A stretch of 64,000 nt of DNA. Source: Caulobacter sp. 73W. Lineage in GTDB: Bacteria > Pseudomonadota > Alphaproteobacteria > Caulobacterales > Caulobacteraceae. The translations under genes were made by a program, and so were the position numbers. Positions 53,386-61,862 of the stretch are shown one piece after another. The notes below the pieces were generated by a model. The model was given only the letters and a program-made list of their open reading frames with translations. It made no database searches and had not been told where the DNA came from. Each line of letters opens with the position of its first letter. Within the stretch, counting starts at the first letter, position 1. The stretch lies in assembly GCF_041021955.1 (NCBI RefSeq), contig NZ_CP158375.1, positions 3,398,501 through 3,462,500 of the forward strand. The letters are read 5' to 3'.

Positions 53386-53388
53386 GGC

Positions 53389-54510
53389 TTACCGCTTCCG
53401 GACGAACACGGTCCCGGCCGAGTAGCCGGCCCCGAAGCTGCAGATCAGGCCTTCGTCGCCGGCCTCGAACCCGTCGTGGTGCAGGTGGAAGGCGATGATC
53501 GAGCCGGCGGACGAGGTGTTGGCGTACTCGTCCAGGATGATGACGTTCTCGCCCGGCGCCGGATCGCGGCCCAGCACCTTGCGCCCGATCATCTCGTTCA
53601 TGTTGATGTTGGCCTGGTGCAGCCACATGCGCTTCAGGGCGTGCGGATCGACGCCGATGTCGTTGGCGTGCTCGACGATCATCTCGCTGACCATGGGCAC
53701 CACCTCGCGGAACACCTTGCGGCCCTCCTGCACGAACAGCTTGTCCTTAGCCCCGATGCCCTCGGGCGCGGTGTTGTTGAGGAAACCGAAGTTGTTGCGG
53801 ATGTTGTTGGAGAACTGCGTCTTCAACCGCGTCCCGAGGATATCCCAGCCCTTGCCCGCGGGGACGTCCTCGGCCCGTTCCACGATCGCCGCCGTGGCCA
53901 CGTCGCCGAAGATGAAGTGGCTGTCGCGGTCCTTGAAGTTCAGGTGGGCCGAACAGATCTCCGGGTTCACCATCAGTACCGCCTTGGCCGAGCCGGTGGC
54001 GATGAAATCGGCCGCCGTCTTGATGCCGAAGGTGGCGGACGAGCAGGCCACGTTCATGTCGAAGGCGAAGCCGTCGATGCCCAGGGCCTGCTGCACCTCG
54101 ATGGCCATGGCCGGATAGGCGCGCTGCATGTTGGAGGCGGCGCACAGCACCGCGCCGATCTCGCTGACCGGCTTGCCCCAGGCGGCGATGGCGTCCTTGG
54201 CCGCCGCGACGGCGATCTCGGCCAGGACCGAGATTTCCTCGTTCGGGCGCTCGGGGATGACCGGGCGCATGACCTCGGGGTCGATGACGCCGGTCTTGTT
54301 CATGACGAACCGCGACTTGATGCCCGACGCCTTCTCGATGAACTCGGGAGAGGAGGGGCTCAGGGCCTGCACCTCGCCGGCCTCGATGGCGGCGGCGTTG
54401 GCGCTGTTGAAGCGCTCGACGAAGGTGTTGAAGGCGTCGACTAGTTCGGTGTTCGAGACGCTGTGCGGCGGGGTGAACAGCCCGGTCGCGGCGATGACGG
54501 CTTGATGCAC
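53389..54510 (-). CDS. 3-oxoacyl-ACP synthase III-like enzyme
   Basis: 373 residues with the KAS III triad: Cys156 in MNVACSSATFGI, His in MWLHQANINM and Asn in EYANTSSAGSI. This longer type (about 370 residues, with extra segments between ERFNSANAAAIEAGEVQAL and the core) differs from standard FabH (about 320) and may accept longer or different acyl groups. It probably starts fatty-acid or specialised acyl chains. No ACP or other fatty acid gene is adjacent. Confidence 0.9.
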   Translation of the reverse strand: MHQAVIAATGLFTPPHSVSNTELVDAFNTFVERFNSANAAAIEAGEVQALSPSSPEFIEKASGIKSRFVMNKTGVIDPEVMRPVIPERPNEEISVLAEIAVAAAKDAIAAWGKPVSEIGAVLCAASNMQRAYPAMAIEVQQALGIDGFAFDMNVACSSATFGIKTAADFIATGSAKAVLMVNPEICSAHLNFKDRDSHFIFGDVATAAIVERAEDVPAGKGWDILGTRLKTQFSNNIRNNFGFLNNTAPEGIGAKDKLFVQEGRKVFREVVPMVSEMIVEHANDIGVDPHALKRMWLHQANINMNEMIGRKVLGRDPAPGENVIILDEYANTSSAGSIIAFHLHHDGFEAGDEGLICSFGAGYSAGTVFVRKR

Positions 54511-54733
54511 GAAAGACTTCCCGACGCCGCGCGAGCGCGGCTCACATTGGTTTTATGCCTCGATCAATAGCACGCCCGATAGCGCCGTCACCCGTCGCGA
54601 TGTGGCCTGGATGTGGCCGCGACGCCCCAATTAAGGCGGCAACCGCCCTTGGCAGGTCGCGTTTGGCTGCGAACCAGGGGCGTCCCGCGAGGGACGGACT
54701 GGGTGCTGTTCGAGTAGAGTGAGTACAATAAAA

Positions 54734-55273
54734 ATGAAGTCTCTCATGATCGCGGCTAGCGCCGCTGCTGTCGCCGTCGCCATCGTTCCCGCCGCGGCTT
54801 CCGCCCAGATGCTGGGCGAGACCACCGTCTACGGTACGGCCGGCGTCGCCAGGTCGGGTGTCGATGGCGCGGACCTCGGCTCCGTGCAGGGCCGTATCGG
54901 CGCGCGCTTCGGCCAGTACTTCGGCGTCGAAGGCGAAGCCGCCACCGGCATCGACAAGGACCATGGCTATGTGGGCGGCGTGCGCGTGAAGCGTGACCTG
55001 GACCACCAGATCGCCGGCTACGCGGTGGGCTATGTGCCCGTTAGGCCGAACCTCGACCTATTCGCGCGGGTCGGTTACGGCAACACCCAGATCAAGAGCT
55101 CCGTGGCCGGCATCGAAAGCGAGGCCGACGGCGACTCCTGGAACTACGGCGCCGGCGCCCAGTACTTCTTCGACGAGAAGAACGGCGTGCGCGTCGACTA
55201 CACCCGTCACGACTTCAAGAACGACGGCGGCAACGTCGATGTGACCTCTGTGTCGTACGTCCGCAAGTTCTAG
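54734..55273 (+). CDS. Small outer-membrane beta-barrel protein
   Basis: 179 residues. After a signal peptide (ending AASAQ), the chain has alternating beta strands with YG/FG turns, such as VQGRIGARFGQYFGVEGEA, GYVGGVRVKRDLDHQIAGYAVGY and ARVGYGNTQIKSS, ending YVRKF, the terminal Phe typical of OmpA/OmpW-like barrels. It belongs to the eight-stranded porin-like class. An in-frame GTG at 54719 is a less likely start. A strong hairpin terminates it. Confidence 0.86.
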   Translation: MKSLMIAASAAAVAVAIVPAAASAQMLGETTVYGTAGVARSGVDGADLGSVQGRIGARFGQYFGVEGEAATGIDKDHGYVGGVRVKRDLDHQIAGYAVGYVPVRPNLDLFARVGYGNTQIKSSVAGIESEADGDSWNYGAGAQYFFDEKNGVRVDYTRHDFKNDGGNVDVTSVSYVRKF

Positions 55274-55283
55274 AGCCTGACAG

Positions 55284-55317
55284 GGCCGCCCTTCCTCCTT
55301 GTGGAGGAGGGGCGGCC
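55284..55317 (+). terminator. Hairpin terminator of the beta-barrel gene
   Basis: A 15-pair stem with one G-T pair: GGCCGCCCTTCCTCC (55284-55298) with GGAGGAGGGGCGGCC (55303-55317), loop TTGT. T-rich only further on (GTTCTCATTCTT). Confidence 0.75.
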
Positions 55318-55384
55318 GTTCTCATTCTTGACGCCGGCGTCACCTTGGCGGACGCTCCCTTTCAAATGGGGAGGAAGCGTCGCT

Positions 55385-55708
55385 TTGGATAAGGCGCTGC
55401 TGATACAGTATCTCGGCTCGGTCCTGGCCGTGGTCTTCATGGTCGGCCTCGCCTGGTGGGCGAGGATCCCGCGGCCCACGCCGCCGCTGGACGAAGCCGC
55501 CGCCCGGGCGCTGCTGGCCGACGACTTCCCCGACATCAATCCCGAACAGGTCTGGATCGCCGACAATGGCCGCGGCGCCGTCGCGCGGGCCGGTGATAGG
55601 GCCCTGGTGCTGTTTCGGTTGGGCGACAGCTATGTGGCCCGCCTCGTGGCCTGGCGCGACGAGTTCGTCGGCGCCGCGCCCTGGCCGCCCAAGGGCGTTC
55701 GCGCATGA
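55385..55708 (+). CDS. Small membrane protein of unknown function
   Basis: 107 residues, one N-terminal transmembrane helix (LIQYLGSVLAVVFMVGLAWWARI), then a small globular part, DEAAARALLADDFPDINPEQVWIADNGRGAVARAGDRALVLFRLGDSYVARLV. The TTG start at 55385 was chosen because GGGGAGGAAG lies 8 bases upstream. Its stop overlaps the start of the sterol-desaturase gene (ATGA), so the two are coupled. No family recognised. Confidence 0.78.
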   Translation: MDKALLIQYLGSVLAVVFMVGLAWWARIPRPTPPLDEAAARALLADDFPDINPEQVWIADNGRGAVARAGDRALVLFRLGDSYVARLVAWRDEFVGAAPWPPKGVRA

Positions 55709-56607
55709 AGCCGGGCTTCGATCCCGTCACCCTGGCGGTGCCGTTCTTCGTCCTGGCCGTGGTGCTGGAGATCATTCTCGGCCGCCTGGGCAAGGGCAAG
55801 GCGGTCTATGAGCCGAAGGACGCCGCCACCTCCCTGCTGATGGGGTTCGGCAGCACCCTGGCCGGGCTTCTGACGGCCGGCGTGATGTTCGGCGCCAGCC
55901 TGTGGGTATATCAGCACCGCCTCTTCACCATCCCGATGACGGCGATCTGGGCCTGGGTGGCGCTCTTCTTCCTGGAAGACCTGACCTACTACTGGTTCCA
56001 CCGCCTGGCGCACGAGCGGCGGTTCTGGTGGGCCAGCCACGTCAACCACCACTCCTCGCAGCACTACAACCTGACCACGGCCCTGCGGCAGACCTGGACC
56101 GGCGGCGTGGCGGGGACCTGGGCCCTGTGGCTGCCGCTGAGCTTCCTCGGCTTCCCGCCGGCCATGGTGGCGATCCAGAAGGGCCTCAGCCTCGTCTACC
56201 AGTTCTGGATCCATACCGAGGTGATCAAGCGCATGCCGCGCTGGTTCGAGGCGGTGTTCAACACGCCCTCGCATCACCGGGTCCACCACGCCCGCAACGC
56301 CCGCTATCTCGACGCCAACTACGCCGGCGTCCTGATCATCTGGGACCGCATGTTCGGCACATTCATCCCCGAGAGCGACGAGGAGCCGCCGCGCTACGGC
56401 CTGGTGCGGAACCTGGGCGGGTTCAACCTGCTGCACGTCGCCTTCCATGAGTGGATCGGCATCGGCAAGGACCTGCTGAAGGCTCGCTCTCCGCGCGAGG
56501 TCGCGGGCTACCTGTTCGGCCCCCCGGGCTGGAGCCCCGACGGCTCCCGCGACACTTCCGCCACCCTGAAGGCCAAGTGGCGGGCGCGGACGGGGCGGGA
56601 CGGCTAG
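55705..56607 (+). CDS. Sterol desaturase / fatty acid hydroxylase superfamily enzyme
   Basis: 300 residues, membrane-bound di-iron enzyme. All three histidine clusters are present: FHRLAHERR, HVNHHSSQHYN and SHHRVHHARN. Four or more hydrophobic helices surround them. Substrate unknown; in bacteria related enzymes hydroxylate hopanoids, carotenoids or lipid acyl chains. It is coupled to the preceding small membrane protein. Its TAG stop shares CTAG with the stop of the convergent phzF-like gene. Confidence 0.92.
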   Translation: MKPGFDPVTLAVPFFVLAVVLEIILGRLGKGKAVYEPKDAATSLLMGFGSTLAGLLTAGVMFGASLWVYQHRLFTIPMTAIWAWVALFFLEDLTYYWFHRLAHERRFWWASHVNHHSSQHYNLTTALRQTWTGGVAGTWALWLPLSFLGFPPAMVAIQKGLSLVYQFWIHTEVIKRMPRWFEAVFNTPSHHRVHHARNARYLDANYAGVLIIWDRMFGTFIPESDEEPPRYGLVRNLGGFNLLHVAFHEWIGIGKDLLKARSPREVAGYLFGPPGWSPDGSRDTSATLKAKWRARTGRDG

Positions 56608-57443
56608 TCCAGCGGCCGCATCAGCCGCGCGGCGCCGGACACGCGGATGCTGGCGCCCTTCTCTGGGGTGATGGCGGCGGTCAAGCGGGACCGGGCGCCC
56701 ATGTCCTCGCCCTGGACGATCTCGATCGACCCGCCGTGCGGCCAGCCCAGGTCGCGCAGATAGCCGGCCAGGGCCGCCGCTGCGGCGCCCGTGGCGGGAT
56801 CCTCATAGACGCCGCCCGCCGCGAACGGATTGCGCGCATGGAACAGGCGCTCGGTCTCTGCGTGGACCAGGCTGATGGTCACCCACTCGTTCGCGCGCAT
56901 CAACGCCTGGCCCGCTGTCAGGTCATAGCGCATGGCCGAGAGGGCGGCGCGGCTGTTTAGCGCGAGCACCAGATGGGACGCGCCGCCGTTGATCCGCGCC
57001 GGCGGCAGGCGGGGATCGAGGTCGTCGGCGCTGTAGCCGAACAGGGCCAGGCCCGCCTCGACCTGTTCCGCGCTGGCCGGGGCGCTGTGAGTCGGCGGCG
57101 ACTGGAGCGCGGCCGTCAGGGCCTCGCCGTCGCGGCGGCCTTCCACCGAGATCGTCGAGTTGTTGAGACGCAGCGTATGGACGCCGTCGCCATGCTTCAG
57201 GGCCAGGACCGCGCCCAGGGCGATGGTGGCGTGGCCGCAGAACGGCACCTCCATCTCCGGCGCGAAATAGCGCGTGCGCCAGCCGTCGCCTTCGCGGGCG
57301 GAGAAGACGGTCTCGGAATACCCGACCTCCGCCGCCACCCGCTGCATCGCCTCGGCGGACGGCAGCGCATCGCACAGGACGACCCCAGCCGGATTGCCTC
57401 CGGCGTCACCATCGGAAAAGGCGGCGACATGGGCGACGTTCAT
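56604..57443 (-). CDS. PhzF family protein
   Basis: 279 residues in the diaminopimelate-epimerase-like fold. The PhzF signature is clear: AFSDGDAGGNPAGVVLCDALP at the start, GYSETVFS with the catalytic Glu, YFAPEMEVPFCGHATIALGA and, later, DPATGAAAAALAGYLRDLG. Members isomerise small acids or have unknown jobs; phenazine genes are absent here, so the phz name reflects family only. Confidence 0.92.
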   Translation of the reverse strand: MNVAHVAAFSDGDAGGNPAGVVLCDALPSAEAMQRVAAEVGYSETVFSAREGDGWRTRYFAPEMEVPFCGHATIALGAVLALKHGDGVHTLRLNNSTISVEGRRDGEALTAALQSPPTHSAPASAEQVEAGLALFGYSADDLDPRLPPARINGGASHLVLALNSRAALSAMRYDLTAGQALMRANEWVTISLVHAETERLFHARNPFAAGGVYEDPATGAAAAALAGYLRDLGWPHGGSIEIVQGEDMGARSRLTAAITPEKGASIRVSGAARLMRPLD

Positions 57444-57541
57444 GGGAGGACTCCAGACTGACAGGGCGCTTCGCCTACCAGTGTTACGGTCCGACTTGAA
57501 GCCAGATGCGGTGACGATTGTCTTAGAGAAGCTGACGGCGG

Positions 57542-57608
57542 CTTCTTCTCCTGCCCCACTTGCGGAGGAGGTGGCGCGGCGCGTCAGCGCCGTGACGGAG
57601 GGGGCGCT
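57542..57608. repeat. 67-bp repeat, family B, left copy
   Basis: Runs from CTTCTTCTCCTGCCCC to GTGACGGAGGGGGCGCT with a central palindrome GGCGCGTCAGCGCC. The right copy (57971-58037) is its inverted partner, differing mainly in the palindrome. Confidence 0.88.
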
Positions 57609-57951
57609 GCGGCAGCTTCGAACATCGACTGCGCGACGCCATCGGGATCGCGCATCACTTCACCTGCTTCGTAACGAAGAACGCGATAGCCGAGGGCCTC
57701 CATGTAGGCGTCGCGCCGTTCATCCTGTTGCGGATGATCACCGGTATTATGAACCCAGCCGTCAACCTCGATAACCAGCTTGGCGGCCTGCAATAGAAGT
57801 CCGCGATGTAGGGGCCGATGGGATGTTGCCGCCGAAATGCGACGCCGACCTGTCGGGCGGCTCTTAAGCGGACCCACAGCCAGACTTCCGGCGGCGACAT
57901 TTCACCCCGAAGCGACTTGGCGCGGCCATGCGTCTTGCTGGTCGATCTCAC
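57584..57951 (-). pseudogene. DUF559 (Vsr-like) endonuclease-domain gene, frameshifted
   Basis: Two frames together give a DUF559 protein: MSPPEVWLWVRLRAARQVGVAFRRQHPIGPYIADFYC in one, then AKLVIEVDGWVHNTGDHPQQDERRDAYMEALGYRVLRYEAGEVM in the other. The break lies near 57793, where one base appears missing between FYC and AAKL. DUF559 is a restriction-endonuclease-like fold related to Vsr. GTG 57951 is a plausible start (VRSTSKTHGRAKSLRGE). The last codons run into the left repeat. The gene is flanked by inverted copies of repeat B. It could be a sequencing error instead of decay. Confidence 0.82.
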
Positions 57952-57970
57952 AGCTTGAGCTTGGCGCAAG

Positions 57971-58037
57971 AGCGCCCCCTCCGTCACGCGGCTGTCGCCG
58001 CGCGCCACCTCCCCCGCAAGCGGGGCAGGAGAAGAAG
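57971..58037. repeat. 67-bp repeat, family B, right copy (inverted)
   Basis: AGCGCCCCCTCCGTCAC to GGGGCAGGAGAAGAAG, the reverse complement of the left copy outside the central palindrome. It lies 11 bases before the stop of the NAD regulator gene. Confidence 0.88.
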
Positions 58038-58048
58038 ATGGAACAGCG

Positions 58049-59035
58049 CTAAAGCAGCGGCAGCGACAGCCCGAACGCCGGGCGCGCGGCCAGGGCTTCT
58101 CGGCGGAAGCGGAACAGTTCGGCGGGGCGGCCGCCGGTCTCCACATCTAGCCGGCCGAGGCCTTCCACCAGATCCGTGCGCTCAACCACGCGGCGGAAGT
58201 TCTGCTTGTGCAGGGCTACGCCGGCGATGGCCTCCACCGTCCGCTGCAGGGCGCTGAGCGTGAACTCCGGCGGCATCAGTTCGAAGACGATGGGGCGGTA
58301 CTTCAGCTTGCCGCGCAGGCGGCCCAGGCCCGTGGCCAGGATGCGGCGGTGGTCGGAAATCATCGGCTCGCCGAAGGCCGGCGACAGGGCGGCGGGTTCG
58401 GCGGCGGGGCGGCCCTGGTCGCGGGCTAGGTCGCGGGCCGCTTCCGGGGCCAGGCCGGCCTCGTAAAGCAGCTCGTAGCGCTCCAGAACCCGTTCCTCGT
58501 TCCACGGCGCGCCGTCGAGGGCGAAATGCAGGCGCGCCCGCGACAGGCGGCTGTCGTCCTGTCCGGCCCAGGCGCGCAGGGCGGGGGCCAAGGCGTCGTC
58601 GATGGCGGCGGGGCGACCCTCGCGCCAGTCTTCCCAAGGGAAAAACCGCGACCACGGCGCCCAGGCGGTGTCGGCCTTGGCGCCCGCGGCGGCGGGGGTG
58701 AGCGCCAGATAGCCCACCGAGACCACGCGCGCCGCGCCGGCGCCGACCTCGGCCCGGGGGGCGTCGCGGCCCTTGTCGCCGAAGGTGTAGAGCTGTTCGA
58801 CATATCCCAACTCGAACCCCGTCTGCTCGGTCACGAAATCGCGCAGGGCCAGTTCGAAGGTGCGATCCGCCTGCGGGTTGAACGGGCCGAAGGGCAGGCC
58901 GGCCAGGGTCGAGGTGCGGTCGGTCACCGCGTCGTGCGGGCGCACGGTCAGGACGACGGCCTCGCCATCGCGGATGGCGACCGTGACGGCCGACAGTCCG
59001 ATGACGACGGAGGGGGCGTCCAGGCCGGTGTTCAT
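58049..59035 (-). CDS. NrtR-like NAD regulator (Nudix-derived transcription factor)
   Basis: 328 residues. The N-terminal half is a Nudix fold without a functional box (AVTVAIRDGEAVVLTVRPHDAV, FELALRDFVTEQTGFELGYVEQLYTFGDKGR), and the C-terminal half is a winged helix: KLKYRPIVFELMPPEFTLSALQRTVEAIAGVALHKQNFRRVVE. This layout is that of NrtR, a repressor of NAD biosynthesis genes that senses ADP-ribose; the alphaproteobacterial form is longer, as here. It is preceded by and coupled to the HD hydrolase (ATGA overlap). Confidence 0.88.
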   Translation of the reverse strand: MNTGLDAPSVVIGLSAVTVAIRDGEAVVLTVRPHDAVTDRTSTLAGLPFGPFNPQADRTFELALRDFVTEQTGFELGYVEQLYTFGDKGRDAPRAEVGAGAARVVSVGYLALTPAAAGAKADTAWAPWSRFFPWEDWREGRPAAIDDALAPALRAWAGQDDSRLSRARLHFALDGAPWNEERVLERYELLYEAGLAPEAARDLARDQGRPAAEPAALSPAFGEPMISDHRRILATGLGRLRGKLKYRPIVFELMPPEFTLSALQRTVEAIAGVALHKQNFRRVVERTDLVEGLGRLDVETGGRPAELFRFRREALAARPAFGLSLPLL

Positions 59036-59715
59036 TCGGTCTCGTGCGCGGCGGCGACCGGTTCGAAGCCGGCGGCCTCGGACAGGACATGGAAGCGGTG
59101 GACGTAGCGTTCCTGCGCCTCGCGGGGCGGCTGGGGATCGATCACCAGATTATAGCCGGCCGGCGGCGCGCCGAAGAAGCCCAGCGACTCCTCCACCGAG
59201 AAGCCCGCCAGCTGAGTCGCCTCGAAGAAGGCGCAGGCGCGGTCGGCCTGCTTGATCAGCTTCTTGATATCGGCCGGAACCTTCGGCGGCAGGCCGAAGC
59301 GGATGTGGATCGCATCTTCAAGCTTGGCCTCGAAAGCCTTGTAGCTCACGCCCAGCGCCGCCTTGAACGGCGAGATCATGTCGCCGATGACGTATTCCGA
59401 GGCGTCGTGCAGCAGGGCGGCCAGCCGCCACTTCGGCTCCAGGTCAGGGCGGATGTGGACGGCGATCTCCTCGACCACCACCGAATGCTGAGCGACGGAA
59501 AAGCCGTGCTCGCCGATCGTCTGGCCGTTCCAGCGCGCCACGCGCGCCAGGCCATGGGCGATATCCTCGATCTCGATGTCCATCGGCGACGGATCGAGAA
59601 GGTCGAGACGCCGGCCGGACAGCATGCGCTGCCAGGCCCGGGGAGGCGCCTTGGTTCTTTGCAGCCCTTTCGCCACTTGATCGTTCCCATAGTGAAGGCT
59701 GTTGGATTGGCCCAT
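59032..59715 (-). CDS. HD-domain hydrolase (YfbR-like)
   Basis: 227 residues. The HD motifs are GEHGFSVAQHSVVVEEI (first His) and WRLAALLHDASEYVIGD (HD), with a later Asp in QADRACAFFEA. Relatives such as YfbR are 5'-nucleotidases. The N-terminus reads GLQRTKAPPRAWQRMLSGRRLDLLDPSPMDIEIEDIAHGL, typical of this subgroup. Coupled to the NrtR-like gene downstream (ATGA overlap at 59032-59035), which hints at a shared nucleotide theme. Start ATG 59715 was chosen over TTG 59769, which overlaps the divergent gene's ribosome site. Confidence 0.88.
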   Translation of the reverse strand: MGQSNSLHYGNDQVAKGLQRTKAPPRAWQRMLSGRRLDLLDPSPMDIEIEDIAHGLARVARWNGQTIGEHGFSVAQHSVVVEEIAVHIRPDLEPKWRLAALLHDASEYVIGDMISPFKAALGVSYKAFEAKLEDAIHIRFGLPPKVPADIKKLIKQADRACAFFEATQLAGFSVEESLGFFGAPPAGYNLVIDPQPPREAQERYVHRFHVLSEAAGFEPVAAAHETE

Positions 59716-59783
59716 CGGTTGACGAAGATCAACGACGGGCGGGCCGCCGCCCACAAGAAATGCCTCCAAGAGGAGAATGGATC

Positions 59784-60599
59784 ATGAGCTGGGCAAGGAT
59801 CATGGCGCCGGTGGCCGGCGGCAAGGGTGATGATGCGGTTCTGGCCGCCGCCGCGGCCTTCGCCGCGCCCTTCGGAGCGGAGGTCGCGGCGATCCACACC
59901 CCGGCCGACGTGGCCGACCTGATGCCCTGGATGGGCGAAGGCTTCATGGGCGGGGTCCAGATCACCGCCATCGAAAGCCTGAAGGAAGCCACCGCCACGG
60001 GCGAACGGGCCGCGCGCGCCGCCTTCGACGCCTGCTCGGCCAAGACCAAGCGCTTCATCTCGCTGGAAAGCCCCGTCTGGGCCGGCCTGTCCATGCAGGG
60101 CCGCCTGTCGGACGTGGTGGTGTTCGATGACGCCGCCGCCCGCGGCCGCGGCCCCCTGGCCGAGGCCTTCCAGCAGATCGTCGCCGACGAGCAGCGCCCG
60201 ACCATCGTGGCGCGCCCGAACTTCAACGCTACCGGCGTGGCCCTGGTGGCCTGGGACGGCGGCAAGGAGGCCAGCCGCGCGGCCCGCACTGCCCTGCCGC
60301 TGCTGCAGAAGGCGTCGCGCGTGGTGATCTTCAGCGCGCCCAGCGCCACCTCGCGCAAGTTCGATCCGGCCGAACTGCAGGCCTTCTACGCCGTGCGCGG
60401 CGTGGTGGCCGAGGTCCAGACGGGCGGGGAGGGCGGCGACGCCGCCTCGATCCTGCTGGACGCCGCCAAGTCCCTGGGCGCGAGCCTGATGGTGGCGGGG
60501 GCGTTCGGCCACCCGCGTCTGCAGGAATACATCTTCGGCGGCACCACCCGCTCCCTGTTGGGAGCCGAAGGCGGCCCGTCGCTGTTCCTGTCTCACTAG
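59784..60599 (+). CDS. Universal stress protein (UspA family)
   Basis: 271 residues; longer than single-domain UspA, with one clear C-terminal Usp domain: LLDAAKSLGASLMVAGAFGHPRLQEYIFGGTTRSLL, the ATP-loop region of the family (about residues 225-260). The N-terminal half is a degenerate second Usp domain. AGGAGAATGG precedes the ATG. It is divergent from the HD hydrolase gene. Role in stress is inferred from the family only. Confidence 0.88.
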   Translation: MSWARIMAPVAGGKGDDAVLAAAAAFAAPFGAEVAAIHTPADVADLMPWMGEGFMGGVQITAIESLKEATATGERAARAAFDACSAKTKRFISLESPVWAGLSMQGRLSDVVVFDDAAARGRGPLAEAFQQIVADEQRPTIVARPNFNATGVALVAWDGGKEASRAARTALPLLQKASRVVIFSAPSATSRKFDPAELQAFYAVRGVVAEVQTGGEGGDAASILLDAAKSLGASLMVAGAFGHPRLQEYIFGGTTRSLLGAEGGPSLFLSH

Positions 60600-60667
60600 T
60601 CTCCGGATAGTCGCCGAATTCTCTCGGTTTCTGTCTCTCAATTCTCACAAGAAGAAGGGAAGACCCC

Positions 60668-61039
60668 ATGACCCTTTCGCGCATCGTGATGCGGCTGGCC
60701 CGCAACCCCGGCACCGAGTTCGCCGGCGGCGACGACCATCGCGGATACGCCCTGACCGCTCCGCTGAACAGCGACGGCATGCTGGACGAGGCGGCCTACT
60801 CCAAGGCCAAGGGGGACTGCACGGTCCGCCGCTTCGCCCCGGACGAGGACGCCGTCGACGGCCGCTTGGCGCGCAAGGGAAGCCGCTGGTTCTTCGACTA
60901 TGACGGGGACGACGACATGGACGACGAGCCCGTCCACCGTCTGGGCGAGCACCGCTTCGCCGTGGGTGAATACGTGACCGTCACCGACGAGGACGGCCGC
61001 CCCCTGACCTACAAGGTGGTCGAGGTGCAGCCGGTCTGA
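60668..61039 (+). CDS. Conserved small protein of unknown function
   Basis: 123 residues, acidic and cytoplasmic, opening TLSRIVMRLARNPGTEFAGGDDHRGYALTAPL, with WFFDYDGDDDMDDEPVHRLGEHRFAVGEYVTVTDEDG later. I recall similar small proteins in Caulobacter and other alphaproteobacteria, without a function. AAGAAGAAGGG lies upstream. Possibly co-transcribed with the stress protein (gap 68 bases). Confidence 0.8.
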   Translation: MTLSRIVMRLARNPGTEFAGGDDHRGYALTAPLNSDGMLDEAAYSKAKGDCTVRRFAPDEDAVDGRLARKGSRWFFDYDGDDDMDDEPVHRLGEHRFAVGEYVTVTDEDGRPLTYKVVEVQPV

Positions 61040-61048
61040 GCCGAAGGC

Positions 61049-61753
61049 TCACTTCTCGTCGACGTTCATCCGGACCAGCTTCTTCATGCTCGAGAAGACG
61101 CCGTCCTTGTCCTTGTCGTCGGTGTAGTCCCGGTCCTTGGCCTTGACCACGGCGATGACCAGGGGGCCCTTCACCGGCCCGCGAGCCTCGTAGCCGACGA
61201 CGTGCTGTTCCGGCGCGTCGTCGCCCGCCGCCAGGATCAGGCTGGCCCGGACGGCGTTCTCGCCGAAGTGCTCGGCGCGGATTTCCGCCCCGTTTTCGTT
61301 GGCGTTGATGTGGATGCCCGCGACGCGGACCTCGGCAGTGCCGCCGTCGCCGTTGGCGTCGTCATGCGCGGTGATGTGCAGGCCGGGCAGGTTGATCTCG
61401 GTGTGCTTGCCGTCCGAGCTCGGCTCGCGCGCCTGGAAGGGCACGATGGCGCGCAGTTCGGTCTCGATGGGCGACAACGCGGCCTGTGCGCCGCCGGGGC
61501 CGACGTCCAGCAGGCGCAGGGTCACCTCGGCGTTGCTGGCCGTATAGACGCAGGACTTGCCATCGGCGGCGACGCTGACGCGCTTCAGCTCCCCCTTCTG
61601 GTCGGGGCACTCCAGGCGCGCCTTCACGCTCATGGCCTTGTCGTTCCAGTGATTGTTCGACGGCTTCGGCGGCCTGCCGTCAGGGCCGCAGGCGGCCAGG
61701 GCGAGACCCGCGAAGCACAGGACGCCAGCGGTGGCCAGGAACGAGCGTTTCAT
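61049..61753 (-). CDS. Lipoprotein of unknown function
   Basis: 234 residues. Lipobox LAAC (ALAACGPDGRPP) after the signal. The mature part starts with a short hydrophilic stretch and a domain holding RLECPDQKGELKRVSVAADGKSCVYTASNAEVTLRLLDV, then repeated beta strands such as GKHTEINLPGLHITAHDDANGDGGTAEVRVAGIHINANENGAEIRAEHFGENAVRASLIL. Two cysteines may pair. Function unknown. The start ATG at 61753 is the second of two adjacent ATG codons. Confidence 0.85.
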   Translation of the reverse strand: MKRSFLATAGVLCFAGLALAACGPDGRPPKPSNNHWNDKAMSVKARLECPDQKGELKRVSVAADGKSCVYTASNAEVTLRLLDVGPGGAQAALSPIETELRAIVPFQAREPSSDGKHTEINLPGLHITAHDDANGDGGTAEVRVAGIHINANENGAEIRAEHFGENAVRASLILAAGDDAPEQHVVGYEARGPVKGPLVIAVVKAKDRDYTDDKDKDGVFSSMKKLVRMNVDEK

Positions 61754-61862
61754 CATTGTCTCCCCTATCGAACTGCGCGCGAGGGTGCGGCCAGCCCGGC
61801 AGGGGGTCCAATGAAATTGCGGTAAGACTGGGCGTCACCGCATTAAATCGCCGCAAGAATTG

